Shown in pieces: positions 5,566 to 10,915 of a stretch of DNA of 10,915 nucleotides. Positions within the stretch are counted from its first letter, which is position 1, and each line of letters starts with the position of its first letter. The notes under the pieces were generated by a model. The model did no database searches. It saw only the letters and a list, made by a program, of their open reading frames with translations, and was not told where the DNA came from. Location: the NCBI GenBank assembly GCA_041485125.1, contig JBGPIT010000154.1:1-10915 (forward strand), in the 5' to 3' direction. The position numbers were made by a program, and so were the translations under genes. The stretch comes from JBGPIT01 sp041485125. GTDB lineage: Bacteria > Desulfobacterota > Binatia > UTPRO1.

Positions 5566-8409
5566 ATGAAGAACCCAACGCGAGTTTCCCTGGTCGCCCT
5601 CTTGGCAGCGATCGCATCGTCTCTGCCGGCCGTCGCCGATGCGCAGCTCACCGCCGCCCGCGACGTCGAGCCGGTCGTGATCACGGGCGCCGACGTGCCG
5701 TCGTGGTCGGGACTGCCGCAGACGATCGTCTGCCAGCCGTATCCGTCCGGTGCGCTGATCGGGAACCGCGACGCGCACAACGGCATCGAGGTCGCACCGC
5801 CGGCGGTCGGTGTGCCGGTCGACGAGATCGCCGCCTATCGCTGGGACGGCGCGCAGTTTGTCGAGATCCCGGTGCAGGTCGACGAGCGCTACTACTACTG
5901 TCTCTCGAATCCGAACTCGAGCTTCGGGGTCTACTCCGGCACCGACAAGGAGCTCACTTACGCGTGGGACGTCGAGTCGTGGAAGAAGGTCGCGGGCGAG
6001 TGCTCGACCGAATACGCGCCCGGCACGTCGGCGAAGCCCGATCCGGTGCCGACGCTCGATGCCGACGACGAGATCGTCTTCATGGCGAGCGACGCCGGCG
6101 CGCAGGCTCCCGTCGGCACGCTGCCGCCGCCGGGCGCGACCGACATCCAGGCGCTCACGATCATCGATCCGCTGAACGCCGCCAACGTGACCTTCGTCTA
6201 TCTCGTGCGGAAGCCGGGCGGCTCGTCGTTCAGCGCCGCGAACGGCTACGTCGACTACGCACGTGATCTCGATGCCGACCAGTGGATCGATCGCTTCAGC
6301 TTCGACGCGTTCGATACCGAGAAGCTCGGCACCAGCAACACCGGCTACGGCCCGAACCTGAGCGGCACTGTCTGCGATCCGCCGAGCAACACGCCGCGCG
6401 CGTCGACCGACCGCTTCCCGCGCGACGGCGTCACGGTCGCGACCGACTCCTACCAGTGGCGCGCGACCGGGCGCTGGATGGTGCGCGAGGTGCACGTCGC
6501 GAAGCCGAACCAGCCCGGCGTCTACGGCCCCGACCTGATCGACCGCTGGAAAGGCCGCGCCTTCCAGCAGAGCCCCGATTCCACGATCTCGCTCGTCGGC
6601 TTCGAGGACGAGCAGGTGAACTGGGAGGCGAACTCCGCCCTCCTCGGCGAGCGCATCGGCCCGGTGCGCGCGATCCGGGAGACCTGGGGCGCCGACTCCG
6701 GCACCAACGTGACGAAGACGGAGAGCTTCTACCGCGACGCCATCACCTACCGGTACCACGTCCGGGTCCACCCGATTCCGCCCGACGGACTCTACACGTC
6801 GTGGGACTACAACCACGGCATCGCCGCTAAATACTACAACGTGCTGAAGCCGGACGGCGTCGACATCGACGGCATCAACGACGACACCGGCAACATCGAC
6901 TCGATCTCGAACTTCCCGGCGTTCTTCGACATCCCCGACCCGACCTTCAACGCGCCCTCGGCACTCTACAACTGGGAGGAGGTCTCCGGCGCGAACGACT
7001 TCGGCTCGCTTGTCTACATCATCGAGCTGAAGGGACCGACGACGTTCACCAACCCCGCGGTCGTGCCGTACTACCGCGACGACAAGTGCCTCGACGACGG
7101 CACCGGCGACGATCCGGTGCATCGGCCGTGGCCCGGCGAGGCGAGCACCGACCAGCGCGTGAAGGACGGCTATTCGCAAGCCGCCGGCGGCACGCCCTAC
7201 GAGCAGCTCACCTGCGATCAGAAGCAGGGCGCGTGGGGCGCGCACGGCGTGCACTACTTCTTCACGCAAGACAGCGACAACCTCGCGTCGCCCGAGACGC
7301 TCACCGAGATCGACTCGCAGCAGTGGCAGTTCACGGTGCCGACCGAGCAGCCGACGAACGTCGGCGATCCGCACGCCAACGTCGTGAAGGCGCCGCTCCA
7401 GGTGGCGGCGCTGCCGATCGGCCTCGTCGCGCTGCCGAGCGCGCCGGCGGCGAGCGACAACAGCGCGTCGACCGACCACGACACGCCCGTCGACGTCGAG
7501 CTCCGCGGCGTCGATCAGCAGACCTGCGAGCTCACCTTCGCGATCGTGACCCCGCCCGCGCACGGGGGACTCTCGGCGATCGCGAACCAGACCTGTCAGC
7601 CGGGTACGCCGAACGTCGACAGCGCGGTCGTGACGTACACGCCGGCTCCCGGCTACGCCGGCGACGACAGCTTCACCTACAAGGTGAACGACGGTGTGCT
7701 CGACTCGAACACCGCGACCGTCACGATCACCGTGCGCGACGCGCCGACGCCGATTCCGACCGCGACCGCCACGCCGCAACCGACCGTGACCGCGACCGCC
7801 AGCGGTGCCCCGGGCGCGACCGCCACGCCCACGTCCGGCGCGACGCCTGCGCCGCCCACGGGCTGCGGCACCTCGAGCCTGTGCGGCTCGGCGCCGGCGA
7901 ACGGCTGCAAGGCGCCGGTCGAGCCCGGCCGGTCGTCGTTCTTCGTGAAGGACAAGTCGCCCGACACGGGTGACCGCCTGACGTGGAAGTGGATCAAGGG
8001 CGCCGCGACCGCGAAGGCCGAGTTCGGCGATCCGCTCCATACGACCGACTACGAGCTCTGTGTCTACGACGGTGCCGACCGGCTGGTCTCCCGCGCGTGC
8101 GCGGCGCGCGACCACCTCTGTGACGGCAAGCCCTGCTGGCGCGAGCTCGGCAACGGCTTCAAGTACCGCAAGCGCGACAGTGCCGGCGGCCTCGAGAACT
8201 CGCTCCAGCTCCTGCTCCGCGCCGGCGCCGACGGCAAGGGTCAGATCATCGTGAAGGGCAAAGGCGCGGCGTTCGGAATGCCCGATCTGCCGATGAGTCA
8301 GCCGGTGACCGTTCAGCTCGTGAACGGCGGCGGCGTCTGCTGGGAGACGACGCACTCCGCGCCCGCGCAGCGGAACGACGACCAGCAGTTCAAGGACAAG
8401 TCCGACTGA
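5566..8409 (+). CDS. Large modular secreted protein: unknown N-terminal region, Ig/cadherin-like domain, Thr/Pro linker, KDKSD C-terminal module
   Basis: From the ATG at 5566 this is a 947-residue exported protein. Residues 1-27 are a signal peptide (MKNPTR, a hydrophobic core, then AVADAQ). Residues 28-620 are a large region I do not recognise, rich in Asp, Tyr and Trp, with phrases such as 'YRWDGAQFVEIPVQVDE' and 'LDADDEIVFMASDAG'. It may be a beta-rich binding or enzymatic domain. Residues 631-725 match the Ig/cadherin-like Big_9 type: a TPVDVEL strand, 'VTPPAHGGL', and 'YTPAPGYAGDDSFTYKVNDG'. A Thr/Pro/Ala linker (726-766) leads to the ~167-residue C-terminal module (781-947), with multiple Cys and the terminal KDKSD also seen at the left edge. 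An adhesive or surface role is inference. No strong Shine-Dalgarno precedes the ATG. An in-frame TTG at 5455 is possible, but its extra 37 residues would bury the signal peptide. It converges on the next gene with a 3-nt gap. Confidence 0.88.
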   Translation: MKNPTRVSLVALLAAIASSLPAVADAQLTAARDVEPVVITGADVPSWSGLPQTIVCQPYPSGALIGNRDAHNGIEVAPPAVGVPVDEIAAYRWDGAQFVEIPVQVDERYYYCLSNPNSSFGVYSGTDKELTYAWDVESWKKVAGECSTEYAPGTSAKPDPVPTLDADDEIVFMASDAGAQAPVGTLPPPGATDIQALTIIDPLNAANVTFVYLVRKPGGSSFSAANGYVDYARDLDADQWIDRFSFDAFDTEKLGTSNTGYGPNLSGTVCDPPSNTPRASTDRFPRDGVTVATDSYQWRATGRWMVREVHVAKPNQPGVYGPDLIDRWKGRAFQQSPDSTISLVGFEDEQVNWEANSALLGERIGPVRAIRETWGADSGTNVTKTESFYRDAITYRYHVRVHPIPPDGLYTSWDYNHGIAAKYYNVLKPDGVDIDGINDDTGNIDSISNFPAFFDIPDPTFNAPSALYNWEEVSGANDFGSLVYIIELKGPTTFTNPAVVPYYRDDKCLDDGTGDDPVHRPWPGEASTDQRVKDGYSQAAGGTPYEQLTCDQKQGAWGAHGVHYFFTQDSDNLASPETLTEIDSQQWQFTVPTEQPTNVGDPHANVVKAPLQVAALPIGLVALPSAPAASDNSASTDHDTPVDVELRGVDQQTCELTFAIVTPPAHGGLSAIANQTCQPGTPNVDSAVVTYTPAPGYAGDDSFTYKVNDGVLDSNTATVTITVRDAPTPIPTATATPQPTVTATASGAPGATATPTSGATPAPPTGCGTSSLCGSAPANGCKAPVEPGRSSFFVKDKSPDTGDRLTWKWIKGAATAKAEFGDPLHTTDYELCVYDGADRLVSRACAARDHLCDGKPCWRELGNGFKYRKRDSAGGLENSLQLLLRAGADGKGQIIVKGKGAAFGMPDLPMSQPVTVQLVNGGGVCWETTHSAPAQRNDDQQFKDKSD
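7761..7825 (+). repeat. Short direct repeats in the Thr/Pro linker coding region
   Basis: The 11-mer CGCGACCGCCA occurs at 7761-7771, 7791-7801 and 7815-7825. Each copy encodes part of a Thr-Ala-Thr/Ser tract in the low-complexity linker between the Ig-like domain and the C-terminal module. Such linkers commonly vary in length by slippage. Confidence 0.7.
7906..8406 (+). other. Full copy of the KDKSD C-terminal module (residues 781-947)
   Basis: A discrete ~167-residue module after the Thr/Pro linker. Its recognisable order is: FFVKDKSPDTGDRLTWKWIKG; 'DYELCVYDG'; 'CDGKPCWRELGNGFKYRKRD'; a helix-like LQLLLRAG; KGKG; QPVTVQL; GVCWE; and the end QFKDKSD. The last ~68 residues align to the left-edge fragment. 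Paired cysteines suggest disulfides and an extracytoplasmic location. Function is unknown; a surface-association or stability domain is a guess. Confidence 0.75.
8386..8409 (+). repeat. 24-nt identical gene 3' end, copy 2 (other copy 199-222)
   Basis: Identical base for base to 199-222, including the TGA stop. Identity drops off upstream, where the match is mainly at the protein level, as expected for old paralogues with one conserved terminal motif. Confidence 0.8.
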
Positions 8410-8412
8410 CGA

Positions 8413-8715
8413 TCAGCGCCGCAGGCGATCCGTCCACCAGCGCAACGCCGCCGTGCCTTTCGGGCGGCCGTGCGCGTGCCAGTGGTCGGGAATGTTGCGG
8501 CGGATCGCGTCGACGTAGAAGTCGCTGAAGCGCTCGCCGGCGGCGCGTTCGAGCATCGCCGTCATGTGGCGGACGTCGTCTGCCGGCGGCTCGGTGCCGT
8601 GCCGGCGCCAGACGACCATCGGCACGTCGCAGAGCTCGCACTCGGCGACCCAGCAGACGTCGTCCTCGTGGTACCAATGCGTCAGGCGCTCCGCGGCGCA
8701 GAGATCGCACGCCAT
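8413..8715 (-). CDS. Small probable zinc-binding protein with two CxxC motifs
   Basis: From the ATG at 8715 this is a 100-residue soluble protein starting MACDLC. C3-x2-C6 and C26-x2-C29 make two CxxC knuckles with the spacing of a zinc ribbon. Between them is an aromatic, acidic stretch (HWYHEDDVCW, with an extra C21), and afterwards 'PMVVWRRHGTEPP' (32-44). The C-terminal half is helical, with several His and Trp ('IPDHWHAHGRP', 79-89), which could supply further metal ligands. I cannot name the family; it looks conserved rather than random because its motifs are compact and ordered. Upstream codons stay open to 8925 but read as low-quality protein and overlap the methyltransferase remnant, so the short start is preferred. 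There is no Shine-Dalgarno sequence, so translation may be leaderless or weak. It is convergent with the large exoprotein. Confidence 0.7.
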   Translation of the reverse strand: MACDLCAAERLTHWYHEDDVCWVAECELCDVPMVVWRRHGTEPPADDVRHMTAMLERAAGERFSDFYVDAIRRNIPDHWHAHGRPKGTAALRWWTDRLRR

Positions 8716-8787
8716 CGCGCGACGGTCGCGAACGCTAGCGGTCGTGTCAAGCGACGTCGGCGGTGCCGCCGTGTCCTGATATGCACC

Positions 8788-8799
8788 GATTCGTGAATC
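8788..8799. repeat. Small inverted repeat in the 8716-8851 divergent gap
   Basis: GATTC-GT-GAATC is a perfect 5-bp inverted repeat in the most AT-rich part of the gap between the zinc-ribbon gene and the methyltransferase remnant. A second tight one, GGCGG-TG-CCGCC, lies at 8759-8770. Either could be an operator half-site pair or chance. The rest of the 136-nt gap shows no gene. Confidence 0.3.
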
Positions 8800-8851
8800 A
8801 AGGTACCGACGCTTTCCTTGTGCGGGCGGCGATCGTCGTCGAGCATCGCGC

Positions 8852-9213
8852 GTGAGCGTTACCACCGACGCGCGGCAGTTCTTCACCGAGCGCCACGATA
8901 CGTACGCGCGATTCATCCGCATCATGCGCTACCCACAGGGTCTGCGCGCATTCTTCCTCGCGTCGCCGCTCGTCCGTTCCGGACTGCGGGTTCTCGACGC
9001 CGGATGCGGTACCGGTTCGTGCTGTTCATGACGCGGCGGAACCCGCTCACGCGAGTGCTGATCGGCCGGTGGTGGGCAGCGAACCTCTACACGCGTGCGG
9101 AGCTAGCGGACGCGTTCCGGCGGGCGGGGTTCACGCGGTTCCGCTTCCGCAGCTTCCCGCCCTCGGCGTGGTATCTCTCGCCGTGGGGTCACATCGTCGA
9201 AGCGACGCGCTGA
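8852..9213 (+). pseudogene. Class I SAM-dependent methyltransferase remnant with internal deletion and frame change
   Basis: From a GTG at 8852, 55 residues read as a methyltransferase N-terminus: 'FFTERHDTYARFIRIMRYP', then VLDAGCGTG (47-55), the SAM-binding motif I. Only four codons later this frame stops (TGA 9029-9031). From about 9004 a different frame reads RFVLFMTRRNPLTRVLIGRW and then 'LYTRAELADAFRRAGF' to 'AWYLSPWGHIVEATR', ending at 9213. This is the usual C-terminal end of such enzymes, the last strands after motif III. Everything between motif I and the final ~65 residues is absent, perhaps 90-150 residues by comparison with typical family length. A deletion of several hundred bases with an out-of-frame junction near 9004-9025 explains this best. 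No functional methyltransferase can be made. Misassembly is the main alternative. Confidence 0.75.
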
Positions 9214-9245
9214 CCGCAACCAGCGACACTACCGACGGCGGCGCT

Positions 9246-9275
9246 TTGACAACCGTGCCGGCCGCGACCTAAGGC
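9246..9275 (+). promoter_or_regulatory. Possible sigma70-type promoter for the NTF2-like/DUF4202 pair
   Basis: A perfect TTGACA (9246-9251) is followed after 18 nt by TAAGGC (9270-9275), a poor -10 match. The position suits a short leader before the ATG at 9302. Only the -35 half is convincing. Confidence 0.4.
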
Positions 9276-9288
9276 CTGGCGAGATCGC

Positions 9289-9294
9289 GGAGGG
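9289..9294 (+). promoter_or_regulatory. Ribosome binding site of the NTF2-like gene
   Basis: GGAGGG ends 7 nt before the ATG at 9302, an ideal spacing that fixes the start. Confidence 0.8.
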
Positions 9295-9301
9295 CAGAGC
9301 G

Positions 9302-9784
9302 ATGACCCCACGGCAGATCGGTGACCACGTCGAGATCACGCAGGTGCTGGCGCGTTACGCGTCGGCCATCGACCGGCGCGACTTCGATCTCTTGCGCGAG
9401 GTCTTCACCCCGGACGCCTCGATCGACTACGCCGTCGAGGGCGGCACCAAGCTTTCGTTGCCCGAGATGATCGAGTGGCTGCGCGGCGCGCTCCGCATGT
9501 TCCGCGTCACGCAGCACGCGCTCGCGATGCCGATCATCGACCTCGACGGTGACAGCGCGCGATCGGTGACCTACGTCACCGCGACCCACGTGCAATCGCC
9601 GCTCGACGGCTCCGGCGACGTGTACGCGGTCTTGCACGGGGCGTACACGGACCGTTTGGTGCGCACCGCGGCGGGGTGGCGGATCGCCGAGCGTCGCCTC
9701 GACAACTGGTACACGCGCGGCGATTTCCTCGCTCCCGCCGACGCGCGGAGCTTCGCGGTCCCGGAGCTGCGAGAGAGTCGCTGA
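9302..9784 (+). CDS. NTF2/SnoaL-like family protein
   Basis: A 160-residue cytoplasmic protein of the NTF2-like cone fold, SnoaL-like subgroup. The opening 'ITQVLARYASAIDRRDFDLL' (12-31) is the typical first helix pair, with D24 and D27. 'VFTPDASIDY' (34-43) follows, then a helix 'LPEMIEWLRGAL', and 'TQHALAMPIIDLDGDSARSV' (70-89) with H72 pointing into the pocket in homologues. H97 and the ending 'AGWRIAERRLDNWYTRGDF' complete the sheet. Relatives include scytalone dehydratase-like enzymes, steroid isomerases, bile-acid dehydratases and non-catalytic binders. The Asp/His pair is compatible with dehydratase or isomerase chemistry, but the substrate cannot be assigned. It lies 25 nt upstream of the DUF4202 gene on the same strand, probably cotranscribed. 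Confidence 0.9.
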   Translation: MTPRQIGDHVEITQVLARYASAIDRRDFDLLREVFTPDASIDYAVEGGTKLSLPEMIEWLRGALRMFRVTQHALAMPIIDLDGDSARSVTYVTATHVQSPLDGSGDVYAVLHGAYTDRLVRTAAGWRIAERRLDNWYTRGDFLAPADARSFAVPELRESR

Positions 9785-9809
9785 AGCCCGTCGTGGCGCG
9801 ACTGGAGCA

Positions 9810-10397
9810 ATGAACGACGAGCTGCGCGAGCGAGCGGCGCGGGCGATCGACGAGGCGCATCGCGGGGATCCGGCGCCGGCGCAGGGTCGCGCCGGCGAGC
9901 TCGACTACGCCGATCGCGTCTCGCGCTGGATCGCGCGTCTCGTCGCCGCACCGAGCGATGCGCTCGTGCTCGCGGCACGCGCCCAGCATCTCGAGCGCTG
10001 GGTGATCCGCCGCGACGCCTATCCGATGGATCGCACCGGCTACTTCAAGTGGCGGAAGGCGGTGCAGGAACGACAGCGCCGGCGTGTGATCGAGATCCTG
10101 CGCGACGCCGGCTGCGACGACGCGCTCGGCGCCCGCGTCGGCGCGTTGGTCGCGAAGGCGTCGCCGCGCGGCGACGCGGAAGGACAGGCGCTGGAGGACG
10201 CCGCCTGTCTCGTCTTCATCGAAAGCGAGCTCGCGCCGTTCGCGGACGAGCACCCCGATTACACGCGCGAGAAATTCGTCGACATCCTGCAAAAGACCTG
10301 GGTGAAGATGAGTCCGCACGCGCAAGCGCTCGGGCGCGAGATCCCGCAGCCGCCACCGCTCGCCGACCTGATCGCGGAGGCGACGCGCGGGTCCTGA
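9810..10397 (+). CDS. DUF4202 domain-containing protein
   Basis: A 195-residue all-helical soluble protein matching DUF4202 along its whole length. Recognisable blocks are 'YADRVSRWIARL' (33-44), 'LAARAQHLERWVIRRDAYPM' (54-73), 'DRTGYFKWRKAVQERQ' (74-89), 'LEDAACLVFIESELAPFA' and 'FVDILQKTWVKMS'. The many invariant His, Arg, Trp and acidic residues suggest a buried active or metal site (H60 with later Glu/Asp), but no function is established for the family. The GGAG before the ATG is only 2 nt away, which is tight, and no better in-frame start exists. The gene follows the NTF2-like gene by 25 nt, so a two-gene operon is likely. Function cannot be inferred from this pairing. Confidence 0.92.
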   Translation: MNDELRERAARAIDEAHRGDPAPAQGRAGELDYADRVSRWIARLVAAPSDALVLAARAQHLERWVIRRDAYPMDRTGYFKWRKAVQERQRRRVIEILRDAGCDDALGARVGALVAKASPRGDAEGQALEDAACLVFIESELAPFADEHPDYTREKFVDILQKTWVKMSPHAQALGREIPQPPPLADLIAEATRGS

Positions 10398-10401
10398 TCG
10401 G

Positions 10402-10423
10402 GTCGCGCGTCGCTGCGTGCGAC
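10402..10423. terminator. Stem-loop between convergent genes, possible bidirectional terminator
   Basis: GTCGCGCG (10402-10409) pairs with CGTGCGAC (10416-10423) through one G-T wobble around a 6-nt loop. It sits in the 39-nt gap between the DUF4202 stop and the hydrolase stop. There is no T-tract, so intrinsic termination would be non-canonical. Confidence 0.35.
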
Positions 10424-10436
10424 GGCCGCGTCGGGA

Positions 10437-10915
10437 CTACGCCGCTTCCTTCACCTTCGCGGCGTGGCGAGTGATCGCGTCGATCATGCGCGGCCAGGCG
10501 GCGCGCGGCAGATCGTGGCCCATGCCCTCGATGATGAGGAGCTCCGCGCCCGGAATCGACGCCACGGTGTCGTGAGCGCCCTCGACGGCGACGAGCGGAT
10601 CGGAGTCGCCGTGGATCACGAGTGTCGGTGCGGTGACCGTCGCCAGGCGCTCCTTGCGGTTTCCCGACGCGAGGATCGCGGCGAACTGGCGCGCGACGCC
10701 CTCGGGGTGAAAACCGCGGTCGAAGGCGCAGCCGGCACGGGCGCGGATCTCGTCCTCGTCGAAGGCGAAGCCGGGGCTGCCGATCACGCGAAACACCTGG
10801 ACGTTGCGGTCGATGTTGCCCTGGCGCGTGCCGGGTGGCGGCGTCATCAAGACCTGCATTGCCGCGGGAGTCGCCGGCGGCAGCTCGGGATTGCCCGTCG
10901 TCGACATGATCGAGG
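10437..10915 (-). CDS. Alpha/beta hydrolase, C-terminal part (5' end outside window)
   Basis: The frame runs from the right edge to TAG at 10437-10439. An internal ATG at 10905-10907 is probably not the start: the preceding codons stay open (Ser-Ile) and the visible part lacks the nucleophile elbow. Counting from that Met, 'VTAPTLVIHGDSDPLV' (91-106) is the strand bearing the catalytic acid (D101 or D103), and 'LIIEGMGHDLP' (124-134) carries the catalytic H131. These are the last two triad members of the alpha/beta hydrolase fold. The Ser nucleophile and oxyanion hole lie beyond the window. The cap-like segment with PPATPAAM and 'TPPPGTRQGN' resembles esterases and peptidases annotated as RdmC-like or TAP-like hydrolases. 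The substrate is unknown. It is convergent with the DUF4202 gene. Confidence 0.9.
   Translation of the reverse strand, partial: SIMSTTGNPELPPATPAAMQVLMTPPPGTRQGNIDRNVQVFRVIGSPGFAFDEDEIRARAGCAFDRGFHPEGVARQFAAILASGNRKERLATVTAPTLVIHGDSDPLVAVEGAHDTVASIPGAELLIIEGMGHDLPRAAWPRMIDAITRHAAKVKEAA

Noticed and set aside
5555..5569. A four-codon ORF (MTWA) whose stop overlaps the exoprotein start as ATGA
   Set aside because: It has no ribosome site and is too short to distinguish from chance; ATGA overlaps are common by accident.
5515..8355. A very long open frame on the minus strand opposite the large exoprotein
   Set aside because: Its translation is Arg/Val/Ala-rich with no motif or signal peptide, and it exists because GC-rich third positions suppress stops on the opposite strand. 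The plus-strand frame has a signal peptide and recognisable domains.
8745..8750. Perfect TTGACA on the minus strand upstream of the zinc-ribbon gene
   Set aside because: At 16-18 nt spacing the -10 position reads GACCGT-like sequence with no TATAAT similarity, so the hexamer alone does not make a promoter call.
8852..9031. A genuine short 59-residue protein rather than a pseudogene fragment
   Set aside because: It stops four codons after SAM motif I, and the matching methyltransferase C-terminus follows immediately in another frame, which is better explained by deletion.
1..10915. A new defence, toxin-antitoxin or mobile system
   Set aside because: No transposase, integrase, nuclease, reverse transcriptase, CRISPR repeats, att-like flanking repeats or toxin-antitoxin pair can be read from either strand.

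Overview
The window is strongly GC-rich throughout, with G or C at most third codon positions, and genes are tightly packed on both strands. Gene content suggests a Gram-negative-type soil or aquatic bacterium from the broad 'deltaproteobacterial' assemblage, possibly Candidatus Binatota. That placement is inference. It rests mainly on a secreted-protein C-terminal module ending in KDKSD, which I recall being abundant in such genomes, and on a cysteine-rich N-terminal module on the sulfatase. No rRNA, tRNA, CRISPR array, transposase or integrase gene is visible.

Region 1 (1-2177): the 3' end of a secreted protein carrying the KDKSD module (+); a secreted STN-like/helical-repeat protein (-); a carboxymuconolactone decarboxylase (CMD)-family protein (+); and a small 3D-domain probable lipoprotein (+). 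Region 2 (2186-5381, minus strand): a sulfatase with an unusual cysteine-rich N-terminal extension, followed after 79 nt by gpsA (glycerol-3-phosphate dehydrogenase), the only clear housekeeping gene. Region 3 (5382-8409): a 184-nt divergent control region, then a large modular secreted protein (947 residues from the chosen start) with an unrecognised N-terminal region, an Ig/cadherin-like domain, a Thr/Pro linker and a full KDKSD module. This is a paralogue of the fragment at the left edge.

Region 4 (8413-10915): a 100-residue double-CxxC protein (-); a methyltransferase remnant whose SAM-binding motif I is joined out of frame to its C-terminus, which looks like an internal deletion; an NTF2/SnoaL-like protein and a DUF4202 protein in a likely two-gene operon (+); and the C-terminal part of an alpha/beta hydrolase (-) running off the right edge.

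The genes do not form one obvious pathway. The common theme of the first three regions is the cell envelope and exterior: five of the seven genes from 1 to 8409 encode secreted or probably secreted products. The most interesting material is the duplicated KDKSD module, the cysteine-rich sulfatase extension, the large unknown exoprotein and the decayed methyltransferase. I see no convincing new defence or mobile system.
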